Shown piece by piece: positions 44,796-53,597 of a DNA stretch of 64,000 nt (position 1 is its first letter; each line of letters begins with the position of its first letter). The DNA comes from Psychrobacter aquaticus CMS 56 (GTDB lineage: Bacteria; Pseudomonadota; Gammaproteobacteria; Pseudomonadales; Moraxellaceae). The translations under genes were made by a program, and so were the position numbers. The stretch covers positions 186,001 to 250,000 of the forward strand of contig NZ_AUSW01000015.1 of assembly GCF_000471625.1 (NCBI RefSeq), written 5' to 3'. The notes below the pieces were generated by a model. The model was not told where the DNA came from. It made no database searches and saw only the letters and a program-made list of their open reading frames with translations.

Positions 44796-47757
44796 TTTTT
44801 TTATACTGGCATTGTCTTTCTTCAATATTTTTTGAAATTTCTGAAAGTTTTAGTATTAGCTCGGGAGAGTTATTGAAATTTTCTATAGGAAAAGGAATAG
44901 GTTCCAGAAATTGTTTATTAAATTTAAAATATCCACCATCTTGAGGGTTTGCAATTGATCGAGCCAAAACAGAAAATATAATAGAGTTTACAATTGCTGC
45001 AACCGCATAGAGCTTCTCTTTATTAGAGTCGGGTAACTCAATAAACCACATATTTGCATTATCTGCATATATTCTTTCAGAGTTACTTACAGTAGCAAAT
45101 GTATCTAGAGCTGTCATCGGAATAAATATTTTTGGAGAAACTTTCGTTAAGTTATTGGGTCGAGTATAGAGGTGCCAAAAGTTTGCGCTGTACTTTTCAG
45201 GATGCTTCATAGGCATAGTCTCTACACCTCCAGCTTTACCTTTCGGTCCTTCTAATCTTGCTTTTTGGCCTTTAAGATATGCTCCTGCTAAAGGAAACCT
45301 TTTGCAAAACTCATCATAAGGAATATCTCTTTTTTTACCATTCTTAATATCATAAGGAAATATCACATAAGTATTTGTACTAGTTGGTCTGAAAGCATAA
45401 AAATTTTCATTACAGAATAACGGTCGGCATGCATCAACTTCAATTTCTATGTTATCTACCCATTGGCTACTACCAATTATTATATCATCTTTAAAATATT
45501 TTATTTTGATATGATATGCAGCATTTTTAAGCGCCTGAGGACCACCTTTGATTGTTACATAGTCACCAAACTTTCCATTTAATAGAAGTTTATTTCTAAT
45601 ATCAAAGCAGTCAAATGCCCATTCAGTATCTTTGAAATCATTAGTAGAGATGACTTCATATTCAACAGAGCTTACTTCTGGTATAGGCAAGTTGTTTAGG
45701 TATGTTGGGATTGATTTACCGTTTTCTTTTATTAAATGGTAGTAAAATTTTTCGTACCCCGATCTATCTAAGATTAAGGTAGCTATATAAGTCAATTGAT
45801 CCTTAAAGATCGATGTACTACTGAAATCTATAAAAGAAGATAAATAATGATTATCTACAATAAAATTACGTATTTTACTACCATAATTAGTCTTAAATTG
45901 ACGCTTCTGTACTATAAATCCTAAACGCCCATTATCATTCAAAACAGATAACCCTTTTTCAATAAAAGGAACTGCAAGGTCTATTTTTCCGTTATCTGCA
46001 GTAATATATTTGTCTTTAATAAATGAGTGCATATAAGGCATTTCTTGATTAAAGTGTTTAACTTCAACATAGGGAGGGTTACCAACAATGAAATCAAAAC
46101 CTTTTTTATTTTTGAACACTTTCATAAACTGAACTTCGTTATTCCAGTTGAAAGCATTGGTTTTGAATAACTGTTCGTCATCATTTAATATTTCAGGATA
46201 TTCTTTATAGACTAGTTCATTGACAAGGGAATTGCCACATACTATATTAAGACCTACTCCATTTAGTATTTGCTTACCAAAGAGACCGATTCTAGTAGAG
46301 TCTTCTGGAGATCCTTCGTTATCAATTACTTTCAAAGCAAGAGACATTCTTGCAACCTCTACCGCTTCAGGATCTATATCTATTCCATAAATACAATTAT
46401 TTAATATAGCTTGCTTACCTTTTAAGTTTAAGACTAATTTACTTTCTGCTTGAGTAAATAAATAGCTATAACTTTCGCTATACGAATTTTCTTGGATTTC
46501 AATTATTATACCTTCCAAGTAATCGTAAAGACCGATCAGGAAAACACCGCTACCACAACAAATATCTAATGCAGATATATTTAAAACTCCTTCAATACCT
46601 GAGCGTATTAACTTCTTCTTTAGTAAGGTTCTCTTAATTATATCATCTACTATAAATTGTGGTGTAGTCACAGCTCCTTTTGATTTTATATACTCCGTCT
46701 TGAATGTATCTAAAACAACTCCTTCATTTAAGATTAGTTTTTTAGAAAGGAATATTTCGTAAATATCACTAAGTAGTTTTGTAGGTATAACATCAAACCT
46801 GTAAGGTGATGGGTAGTACAAGTAAGATAAAAGTCCATTGAAAATGTCGTTGTCGATAATAAGGTTGTTAATAACATCTACACGTTCAAATAGAGGACCA
46901 TCATAATGGTGATAAAAATCTAAATAAGAAGATTTTTTAAATTCTTCCCAAAAACCTTGTTTTTGGAAATATACAAGCAATTGCTTCTCTTCTAATTTTC
47001 TTGCTTCACATACTCTAATAAATAAAATTCTATTTATTATAACTTGAACAATATAGCTCAATAAAGAATTGTTATTTGAAATAGCTTCATTATTATTTTT
47101 AAGTATATTCTTAGCTAAATCAAGTCTAAAATTTGAGAGTAATTCAGCAAAAGCAAAGTCAATACTAATTCTTCTAAGGCCATCAATCTGAGTTGCTGAA
47201 TATAATTTTGCTAATTGCCCATTGTAGATATTAGGCTTGTACAAGTAGTTATCTAATAATTCAAAGTTTTCGATATACTCATCGATTCTAAAAATAGATC
47301 TACCAATATTTGCTGCTTGCCCTTTCTCTGGTTGGTAACCACAATCATAAATTGCAAATTGTTCGAAGTTAGATATAAATGCACAAGGTGCTGATATTGA
47401 CCAACCATATGCTTTGATTTGAAAAGCAGCATTCTTATCAGTATTTAAGTCAACTGTAATATCTTTAGCATCTAAAAAGGTTACTTTCTCTTTACCTATT
47501 TTAAATGTATAGTCTGGCTGACTATGTGTTGAGTCAATTGTTTTTAATCTTTCTCTTTCTGCTTTCGTTAATGTTTTTTCCTGCAATATCTGAGATGTAT
47601 CTTGAACGTCCCATCCAAATATGCCTAACATTTCATTTAGCCAAGTACGAATCGTTTCCTCTGAAGTCAGGTCTAGTCGACCTTCTAATTTATATTGCTT
47701 ATAGCGACTTACAAGCTCTATTAATGCTATGCGTCTTTGTTCAATATCTCTAATCAA
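44773..47757 (-). CDS. Type IIG restriction-modification enzyme (Eco57I-like), C-terminus frameshifted
   Basis: This is a single-chain nuclease plus adenine methyltransferase. A PD-(D/E)xK nuclease lies at the N-terminus (P81-D82 in SQPDYTFK; D96-x-K98 in FLDAKDI). A helical linker, SAM motif I SALDICCGSGVFLIGL (D398) and NPPY at 560-563 follow, then a C-terminal target-recognition region. The 994 residues plus a separate methyltransferase match the known Eco57I layout. The start is TTG 47757, with GGTGAG upstream; the next ATG would lose conserved N-terminal sequence. The present frame ends early (KKILIIELY) at an A7 tract, losing about 54 family-typical residues. The gene is very AT-rich compared with adk and secB. 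Confidence 0.9.
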   Translation of the reverse strand: MIRDIEQRRIALIELVSRYKQYKLEGRLDLTSEETIRTWLNEMLGIFGWDVQDTSQILQEKTLTKAERERLKTIDSTHSQPDYTFKIGKEKVTFLDAKDITVDLNTDKNAAFQIKAYGWSISAPCAFISNFEQFAIYDCGYQPEKGQAANIGRSIFRIDEYIENFELLDNYLYKPNIYNGQLAKLYSATQIDGLRRISIDFAFAELLSNFRLDLAKNILKNNNEAISNNNSLLSYIVQVIINRILFIRVCEARKLEEKQLLVYFQKQGFWEEFKKSSYLDFYHHYDGPLFERVDVINNLIIDNDIFNGLLSYLYYPSPYRFDVIPTKLLSDIYEIFLSKKLILNEGVVLDTFKTEYIKSKGAVTTPQFIVDDIIKRTLLKKKLIRSGIEGVLNISALDICCGSGVFLIGLYDYLEGIIIEIQENSYSESYSYLFTQAESKLVLNLKGKQAILNNCIYGIDIDPEAVEVARMSLALKVIDNEGSPEDSTRIGLFGKQILNGVGLNIVCGNSLVNELVYKEYPEILNDDEQLFKTNAFNWNNEVQFMKVFKNKKGFDFIVGNPPYVEVKHFNQEMPYMHSFIKDKYITADNGKIDLAVPFIEKGLSVLNDNGRLGFIVQKRQFKTNYGSKIRNFIVDNHYLSSFIDFSSTSIFKDQLTYIATLILDRSGYEKFYYHLIKENGKSIPTYLNNLPIPEVSSVEYEVISTNDFKDTEWAFDCFDIRNKLLLNGKFGDYVTIKGGPQALKNAAYHIKIKYFKDDIIIGSSQWVDNIEIEVDACRPLFCNENFYAFRPTSTNTYVIFPYDIKNGKKRDIPYDEFCKRFPLAGAYLKGQKARLEGPKGKAGGVETMPMKHPEKYSANFWHLYTRPNNLTKVSPKIFIPMTALDTFATVSNSERIYADNANMWFIELPDSNKEKLYAVAAIVNSIIFSVLARSIANPQDGGYFKFNKQFLEPIPFPIENFNNSPELILKLSEISKNIEERQCQYKKILIIELY

Positions 47758-47905
47758 AATTGACTCACCTTATTAAATTTTATATCTTTAAATGTAGTCC
47801 GCTCATTACAATACTGATACGATATTAATACAGCTAACCATAATAATATATCGGCTATATTATATATAGCCATAAATAAGTTTTATTTGCTGTCAATTTA
47901 TAAAA

Positions 47906-47936
47906 AAACCGCTTACTTATAATAAGTAAACGGTTT
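47906..47936. terminator. Terminator downstream of secB
   Basis: AAACCGCTTACTTAT (47906-47920) and ATAAGTAAACGGTTT (47922-47936) pair with one mismatch. A seven-A run before it gives a T-run on the minus strand for secB. It insulates secB from the restriction island. Confidence 0.9.
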
Positions 47937-47974
47937 CCAAATGCAGTTGTACTAATGCGCTATCAAGTCAGAGC

Positions 47975-48427
47975 TTATGCATTACCTTGAGCATCAACCT
48001 GTGCTTGCTGCTGGCTTTGTGCGTATGCCTGATCAAAGTTTACTGGAGCAAGCAACAATTGCGGGAAGCTACCACGTGTTACGATGTCGCTGATGACTTC
48101 ACGAGCATATGGGAACAACACATTTGGGCAGTATGCACCCAGAATTTGACCGATTTGATCTTCTGGAATGTCTTTTAATAAGAAAATACCTGCTTGATGA
48201 ACTTCGGCGATAAATGCCGCTTCGTCAGCGTTTTTAGCGGTAACACTTACGGTTAAGACGATTTGATAATGCTCATCATCCAGCTTTTCAGCGTTGCTAG
48301 ATAGGTTGATATCAAGCTCTGGGTTCCACTCTTTGGTGAATACGCGCGCGCCTGGGACTTCAAGTGACATGTCTTTTACATAAATGCGTTCTAATGCCAA
48401 CTGTGGTTGAGCTTGTTCTTCAGCCAT
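47975..48427 (-). CDS. secB: Protein-export chaperone SecB
   Basis: This tetrameric cytoplasmic chaperone holds preproteins unfolded for SecA. The 150 residues include [18 protein letters not shown] at the start, HQAGIFLL, and the [20 protein letters not shown] segment, followed by [14 protein letters not shown]. The C-terminal tail is Gln-rich ([13 protein letters not shown]). It is in the common yibN-grxC-secB order. Confidence 0.97.
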   Translation of the reverse strand: MAEEQAQPQLALERIYVKDMSLEVPGARVFTKEWNPELDINLSSNAEKLDDEHYQIVLTVSVTAKNADEAAFIAEVHQAGIFLLKDIPEDQIGQILGAYCPNVLFPYAREVISDIVTRGSFPQLLLAPVNFDQAYAQSQQQAQVDAQGNA

Positions 48428-48595
48428 GATAATTCCTCTAAAGTTAAATCAAATGATTGGGAAAACTGTTATTTTAATAAAAGTGCATTGTAATATAAAT
48501 CGAAACAAAATCTTGATGTTCTTATTACTCTCTTTTATCTTTATCGCTGTCTATCATTGCACAGGCAAAGACAGACAGAGACAAAAGGTAGCAGA

Positions 48596-48859
48596 CTAAC
48601 CAGCCAATAGCTCGTCTAGTTTGCCTTGTTGATTCATTTGGTTAAGCTCGTCAAAACCGCCAACAAAGGTTTCACCAACAAAGATTTGTGGCACAGTGCG
48701 GTAGTTATTGGTTTTTTTCATTAATGCTTGGCGCTCTTCGCTGCTCATGTCATGCATGCCGATTTCTTCATAATCAACGCCTTTAGTTTTTAGCAGTTGT
48801 TTGGCGTTTGAGCAGTATGGGCAGATAGGGGTCGTGTAAACTTTAACAGATACAGTCAT
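48596..48859 (-). CDS. grxC: Glutaredoxin 3
   Basis: This 87-residue glutathione-dependent dithiol oxidoreductase has active site TPICPYCSNAKQLL, the cis-Pro segment NNYRTVPQIFVGE and FVGGFDELNQM for glutathione binding. It lies upstream of secB and downstream of a rhodanese gene on the same strand. Confidence 0.96.
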   Translation of the reverse strand: MTVSVKVYTTPICPYCSNAKQLLKTKGVDYEEIGMHDMSSEERQALMKKTNNYRTVPQIFVGETFVGGFDELNQMNQQGKLDELLAG

Positions 48860-49151
48860 GATAAATCCTTATTTATAGGTGTAGAAGGTAACCGTTTTAT
48901 TATAAAGAGTATTATAAGCAATCATTGAATAAAAATGATTATAATCCGTTACCAACCAGTAAATTGAAAGTGTATTCGATGATGCTTCCTACTAAAGTGG
49001 GGATAAGCGTTGTAAATTCAAGTTGCTTAGCGATAAAAGGTTTGACAGTGTAATAAATGCCCCACAAAAAAAGACACCTAACAAAGAGGTGTCTTTTGGT
49101 TCGCCAGTATAAATCAGACATCAATTAATATTGGCTTAACATCGCGTTGAA
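48860..49151. other. Intergenic region between grxC and the rhodanese gene
   Basis: It holds the terminator at 49069-49097 and an open frame (minus, about 48939-49060: WGIYYTVKPFIAKQLEFTTL, then a hydrophobic end) that begins inside or just after that terminator. I do not regard this frame as an expressed gene; it might be a relic. Confidence 0.4.
49069..49097. terminator. Terminator after the rhodanese gene
   Basis: AAAAGACACCT (49069-49079) and AGGTGTCTTTT (49087-49097) are perfect arms. The T-run lies on the minus strand, 55 bases past the rhodanese stop. Confidence 0.92.
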
Positions 49152-49607
49152 TTACTTGTGCAGACTCGGTTTCGCTTTGCTTTTCTTTTTAGGCGTGGTG
49201 TCTTTTAACCCAACCAATGGCATGCCAGCCCCTTGCCAGCCACCAATACCGCCTTCCAAGCGATAAACACTGTCTTTACCAATCATTTGAATGGCAGCGC
49301 CTGCTTGTACGCCCATATCACAGATGATAATCACTGGCTGCTCAATCGCACGGATTTCTTCTATGCGGTCTTTGAGTTCAGTGAAAGGTATGTTGCGGCT
49401 GCCTTGAATATACCCTGATTCAAATTTCTTTTTGGCGCGAATATCGATAAGCTGCGCATTCTGCGAGTTGACCATCATACCTAAGGTATTAGGTGATATT
49501 TTTCTGCCACTACGTTTGTTTTCAATAGTAAAAAATAGCACGGCAAGTACGGCTAATATACCAAATAAAAACGGGTGGTTGCCCACAAATTCCAGCGCAC
49601 GATCCAA
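49152..49607 (-). CDS. Membrane-anchored rhodanese-like protein (YibN type)
   Basis: One N-terminal helix (HPFLFGILAVLAVLFFTIE) is followed by a rhodanese domain with QLIDIRAKKKFESGYIQGSR and IPFTELKDRI. The active-site loop is IIICDMGVQAGAA with one Cys, and the domain ends in VYRLEGGIGGWQGAGMPL and a basic tail. YibN-like proteins sit next to grxC-secB in many gammaproteobacteria; their sulfur acceptor is unknown. The frame is open further upstream, but GGAGG lies 6 bases before TTG 49607, giving the usual short N-terminus, so I take TTG as start (151 residues). Confidence 0.88.
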   Translation of the reverse strand: MDRALEFVGNHPFLFGILAVLAVLFFTIENKRSGRKISPNTLGMMVNSQNAQLIDIRAKKKFESGYIQGSRNIPFTELKDRIEEIRAIEQPVIIICDMGVQAGAAIQMIGKDSVYRLEGGIGGWQGAGMPLVGLKDTTPKKKSKAKPSLHK

Positions 49608-49765
49608 ACCATACCTCCAAAAAAATAAGTGTTCTGTTAGCCTGAGAAAACAGCCTAACGATATTGAACAAGGCGCTATTATACCGATTAGACCATCCAT
49701 AGTAAACGTGCGATGGTCAACCTAGTGCATAACAGTTAATAAGGCAGTGTTTAATGAGGCAATGC

Positions 49766-50869
49766 TTAGTACGGTTTAGTATCAGCCTCTTCTCTTAGGA
49801 TGACAAGATTTTCAACACGTCGCTGCAATACCTCACCGTCAGCAACTGCTTGCCATAATGCGCAGCCTTTACTGTTATGAGTATGGCGACAGTCGCGGAA
49901 TTGGCAGTCACCTGCTAGTGGCGCAAGTTCAACGAAGCCTGAGATAATATCATCAGGGGTCAAATGCCAAATGCCATACTCACGAATACCTGGTGTATCG
50001 ACGATGCCGCCTTGGGTTAAATCGGCTGGATTGAAGGGTAGCAAACGGCTAGTCGTCGTCGTGTGCTGACCAAGCTTAGAGTTCTCAGAAATGATATTCA
50101 CACTTTGACCAGATGCTGGCAATAGGGCATTGATTAAACTGCTTTTGCCAACGCCAGACTGACCAGCAAAGATAACCAGCTTTTTGTCTATATAGCGTTT
50201 TAGCTCATCCAGACCTTCTTGCTCATCACTATCAGCGATATTTTCGGGACAGTCTACCGAGGTCAGCACGCTCTCATAGCCAAGGGCCGCATATTGTGCC
50301 AATAGTTCATTGGTATCAACGCCGTTTTCTTGTGCCAATAAATCGGTTTTATTGAGTACCAATAGCGGCTTTACGCCAGCATGATGACAAACGACCAAGT
50401 AACGATCGATCAAGGTAGGGGCAGCAGCAGGCAACGGCGCGAATACAATAGCCAGAATATCGACATTGGCAGCCACAGGTTTGAGCTTATGATAACGATC
50501 TGGACGTGAAATGAGAGAGGTGCGTGGTTTGACTGATTCGATACGGCCAAAGCCCGTATTAGAGTCGGCGTTCCAGCGCACTTGATCGCCCGCGGCCAGC
50601 ATCGGCAAGTTGGTACGCACATGACAACGCCAAATATCGCCCAAGGCTAATGTTTGCCAAAATGGCTCAGGGTCATCGGGCGCAAACTCCGGTTGCATCG
50701 GTATGACGGCTGGTAAGCTGGTAACTTGTACTTCTAGTTGCTTGCCATAATGCGCCATGACCACGCCATCCATCAAACTCTCATCGATGCTGTCTTGACT
50801 TGCCAGCTGTTGTTTGTCGATGCGACGAATCTGTTGTTTGGTCAGCTTGCGTTGCCGAATTAATGCCAT
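49766..50869 (-). CDS. rsgA: Small ribosomal subunit biogenesis GTPase RsgA
   Basis: This circularly permuted GTPase releases RbfA and checks late 30S maturation. An OB-fold N-terminus is followed by G4 LVLNKTDLL, G1 GQSGVGKSSLINALL, G2 around GQHTTTTSRL, G3 DTPGIREYGIW, and a zinc site CQFRDCRHTHNSKGC. The 367 residues are typical. It is divergent from orn, the usual arrangement. Confidence 0.97.
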   Translation of the reverse strand: MALIRQRKLTKQQIRRIDKQQLASQDSIDESLMDGVVMAHYGKQLEVQVTSLPAVIPMQPEFAPDDPEPFWQTLALGDIWRCHVRTNLPMLAAGDQVRWNADSNTGFGRIESVKPRTSLISRPDRYHKLKPVAANVDILAIVFAPLPAAAPTLIDRYLVVCHHAGVKPLLVLNKTDLLAQENGVDTNELLAQYAALGYESVLTSVDCPENIADSDEQEGLDELKRYIDKKLVIFAGQSGVGKSSLINALLPASGQSVNIISENSKLGQHTTTTSRLLPFNPADLTQGGIVDTPGIREYGIWHLTPDDIISGFVELAPLAGDCQFRDCRHTHNSKGCALWQAVADGEVLQRRVENLVILREEADTKPY

Positions 50870-51038
50870 GGGTTTTGACCTATTAAAAAAATATTGCTAA
50901 GTGTAGCTTGAAAATTTGCTAACATACAGCCTAAAGCGTCTGTACCAGACAGTGGTTTTGTAATAATTTGGATTTTTAAAGTAAGATAAGCAAGCAGGTG
51001 CGTAGTAATATATAGCTAAGCCAATATAAAGGGATACA

Positions 51039-51113
51039 GCGAGACTGGGATAAATTTTTTGTAGCCTCTGTCTGCAACGGCACAGCAAGCAAGAAAAATT
51101 TGTGCCAGTCTCG
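51039..51113. repeat. Palindromic dispersed repeat, copy B
   Basis: About 75 bp from gcgagactgggataaatttt to tgccagtctcg. The ends are imperfect inverted repeats. It shares ggcacagcaagcaagaaaaa and further flanking sequence with copy A at 14655-14732. It lies in the 323-base rsgA/orn divergent region and could affect either promoter. Confidence 0.78.
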
Positions 51114-51192
51114 TATCATAATTTTATATATCTACTTTACTCAGTATCGTTAATTTTAAATAAAAGCAGCTCAACCATTATTAGGATATTTT

Positions 51193-51780
51193 ATGACTAC
51201 CGGCGATCATCCCAACAAGATCAAAATCAAAAATCAAGGCAAAAAAGGGCTGATATGGATTGACCTAGAAATGACCGGACTTGATACCTTAACTGATGAG
51301 ATTATCGAGATTGCTACCGTGGTCACTGATGAAGATTTGAACGTACTTGCCGAAGGGCCTGTATTTGCCATTAAGGTATCGGATCAAACGTTAAACAAAA
51401 TGGATGACTGGAATACCAAGCAGCATGGACAGTCAGGATTGGTGGATCGTGTGCGCCGTAGTACCGTGACGCTGGCAGAGGCGGAAGCTGAGACCATCAA
51501 ATTTTTGAATAAATGGGTCGATAGTGGCAAGTCGCCAATGTGCGGCAACTCAATCTGTCAAGATCGCCGTTTTATGGCGCGCCAAATGCCAGAACTTGAA
51601 AAATTCTTTCATTATCGCAATCTTGATGTGTCGTCAATTAAGGAGCTGTGTTTCCGCTGGCGTCCTGATATCTTGCGAAACTTTGAAAAAGGCGGCAGTC
51701 ATTTAGCATTAGATGACATTCGTGATTCCATTCGTGAACTTAAGCATTATCGTCAGCATTTCTTTCAATTAATGCCTTAA
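51193..51780 (+). CDS. orn: Oligoribonuclease
   Basis: This 3'-5' exoribonuclease of the DEDD family clears di- to penta-ribonucleotides, including pGpG from c-di-GMP. Exo [12 protein letters not shown], Exo [19 protein letters not shown] and Exo [21 protein letters not shown] are all visible, along with the typical LDVSSIKEL. The first 15 residues are an extra polar tail. A terminator follows and lpxH is convergent. Confidence 0.97.
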   Translation: MTTGDHPNKIKIKNQGKKGLIWIDLEMTGLDTLTDEIIEIATVVTDEDLNVLAEGPVFAIKVSDQTLNKMDDWNTKQHGQSGLVDRVRRSTVTLAEAEAETIKFLNKWVDSGKSPMCGNSICQDRRFMARQMPELEKFFHYRNLDVSSIKELCFRWRPDILRNFEKGGSHLALDDIRDSIRELKHYRQHFFQLMP

Positions 51781-51802
51781 GGTGAGCCTCTATATTAAAA
51801 AT

Positions 51803-51838
51803 AAAAGGGTCTGTTGCATATGCGACAGACCCTTTTTT
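51803..51838. terminator. Bidirectional terminator between orn and lpxH
   Basis: AAAAGGGTCTGT (51803-51814) and ACAGACCCTTTT (51825-51836) are perfect 12-bp arms with A and T runs on either side. Confidence 0.95.
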
Positions 51839-51854
51839 AATAACACACGCTTCA

Positions 51855-52703
51855 TTAGATCATATTACAAGTAAACTCAACCAAACTAAATTCCGCATCG
51901 TCATCGTTTTCAGTCACCGCACCAATCACCGCACTCACTTTTGGTTGACGTTTGTTTTTATCGAGCAATCGCCAATCGCCAAGCACGTAGCGTTTTTTAT
52001 CAGTGGTAGCTTGATGAATGTCTGGACGATGGGTATGTCCATGCAATAGTGCATCGCTAGCAGTGATTGCTTGACGCACCGCCACATCATTCACATCCAT
52101 AATATGCGCCGCTTTACTGGCATTATTTTGCTGGCTTTTTTGCCGCATTTTATTAGCGATAGCCAAGCGTTTTTCTAGTGGCTTATTGAGCAAATACCAC
52201 TGAGTTAGAGGGTTGCGCATGATTCTACGAAAAAACTGATACTTTTTATCATCAGTACATAGTGCATCACCATGTTCTAAGCGATAGTTTTGTTGACCGA
52301 CCATCAAGTTATATGGCTCATAAATAAGCTCGCCGCCGAATAGATTACAAAACGGCTGACCTAATAAAAAATCACGGTTGCCATGCATGACCAAAATTTC
52401 ACAGCCCGCCACTCGCAGTTTTTTTAACTTAACGATAAGCGGTGTTAGCCAATGCGCTTGACGCTCAGCTTCTGACCTTTTCTCTTTTAAGAGGGACAGA
52501 TACATATCATCACCCAGCCATACCTCAAACCAATCGCCTAAGATATACAGACGTTTGAGCGCTGGCAGAGCAAGGCAGTCATCAAGCAGCGCCAAAAAAG
52601 CCTGCACTAAGGCAGGCTCTTGCGGCGATAAATGCAAATCACTAATCAATACTTGCCGCACTTCATGAGGGCGGGTCGTCATTAAATGATTAAAACTTTG
52701 CAT
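51855..52703 (-). CDS. lpxH: UDP-2,3-diacylglucosamine hydrolase
   Basis: This peripheral inner-membrane metallophosphoesterase makes lipid X in lipid A synthesis. The metal motifs are ISDLHLS, GDWFEVWLGDD, MHGNRDFLLG, LEHGDALCTDD and HGHTHRPD. The 282 residues are slightly long, through a C-terminal tail with acidic stretches (AVTENDDDAEFSL). The start at 52703 has AAGGAC upstream. It follows ppiB on the same strand, 73 bases apart, a common pair. Confidence 0.95.
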   Translation of the reverse strand: MQSFNHLMTTRPHEVRQVLISDLHLSPQEPALVQAFLALLDDCLALPALKRLYILGDWFEVWLGDDMYLSLLKEKRSEAERQAHWLTPLIVKLKKLRVAGCEILVMHGNRDFLLGQPFCNLFGGELIYEPYNLMVGQQNYRLEHGDALCTDDKKYQFFRRIMRNPLTQWYLLNKPLEKRLAIANKMRQKSQQNNASKAAHIMDVNDVAVRQAITASDALLHGHTHRPDIHQATTDKKRYVLGDWRLLDKNKRQPKVSAVIGAVTENDDDAEFSLVEFTCNMI

Positions 52704-52776
52704 TTATCTTTGTCCTTGTGACTTATAGCGAGCATTGCCTAATAAAATTTATTGAGTAATGCTCACTACTTTACCA

Positions 52777-53292
52777 TTATTCAGAAACGATAGTCGCTGA
52801 TGTGATAACAACAGGCTCTTTTGGTACATCAGCATGCATACCGAAACGACCTGTTGGTACGCCGCGTATTTTTTCGATAACGTCCATACCGCTTGTTACT
52901 TTACCAAATACGGTGTAACCCCAACCTTGCATGTTTTTGCCAGAGTGGTTGAGGAAGTCATTGTCTTTTACGTTAATAAAAAACTGGCTAGTTGCTGAAT
53001 GTGGATCTTGCGTACGTGCCATAGCAATCGTACCTTTGTCATTTTTCAGACCGTTGTCCGCTTCATTTTCAACTGGGGCATTGGTTGGCTTTTCATTCAT
53101 CTCAGCGTCCATTCCGCCGCCTTGAATCATGAAACCATCAATGATGCGATGGAAAATCGTACCGTCATATTGACCAGATTTTACGTAGTTCAAAAAGTTC
53201 TCTACGGTTTTTGGGGCTTTTTCTTCGTTGAGTTCGATAACGATTGCACCCATATTGGTGTTAAGCTCTACTACTGGTGGCATGTCTACCAT
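52777..53292 (-). CDS. ppiB: Cyclophilin-type peptidyl-prolyl isomerase
   Basis: This cytoplasmic prolyl isomerase has [16 protein letters not shown], the [18 protein letters not shown] catalytic segment, and [18 protein letters not shown]. No signal peptide is present. The frame is open to 53403, but AAAGGA lies 7 bases before the ATG at 53292, giving [15 protein letters not shown] and 171 residues. The upstream stretch holds a tandem duplication (ttgataaaaagttggttgat). Confidence 0.95.
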   Translation of the reverse strand: MVDMPPVVELNTNMGAIVIELNEEKAPKTVENFLNYVKSGQYDGTIFHRIIDGFMIQGGGMDAEMNEKPTNAPVENEADNGLKNDKGTIAMARTQDPHSATSQFFINVKDNDFLNHSGKNMQGWGYTVFGKVTSGMDVIEKIRGVPTGRFGMHADVPKEPVVITSATIVSE

Positions 53293-53597
53293 GTGATATT
53301 CCTTTTTAATTGCAGCGCCTAAAACGACGCTGTTAAGTGGTTGATAAAAAGTTGGTTGATAAAAAGTCATGGGTAGTCTAACGGCTTTTTTATCCCATGT
53401 CATGTATCAGGCTGTTAATGCGTTCGCAAAAGCTGATAGAATAACGCAACTTTACCCATTTTTGATAAATTTTGATAATGCGGTCGCACTGTCTGATTTT
53501 TTATATTCCGATTTATTTTAATACTTTAGTTTGAATGTTTTGTGATGCGTGATGGCACGCATCATGAACCGACAATTTGCGTTAGGAGCAATGCCCG

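Noticed and set aside
48939..49124. Minus-strand frame with a hydrophobic end (VGSIIEYTFNLLVGNGL)
   Set aside because: It runs through the rhodanese terminator hairpin and has no ribosome site after it; not listed as a gene.
53340..53403. Upstream extension of ppiB with a duplicated TFYQP stretch
   Set aside because: A good ribosome site directly before 53292 and family length show that the duplicated DNA is non-coding.
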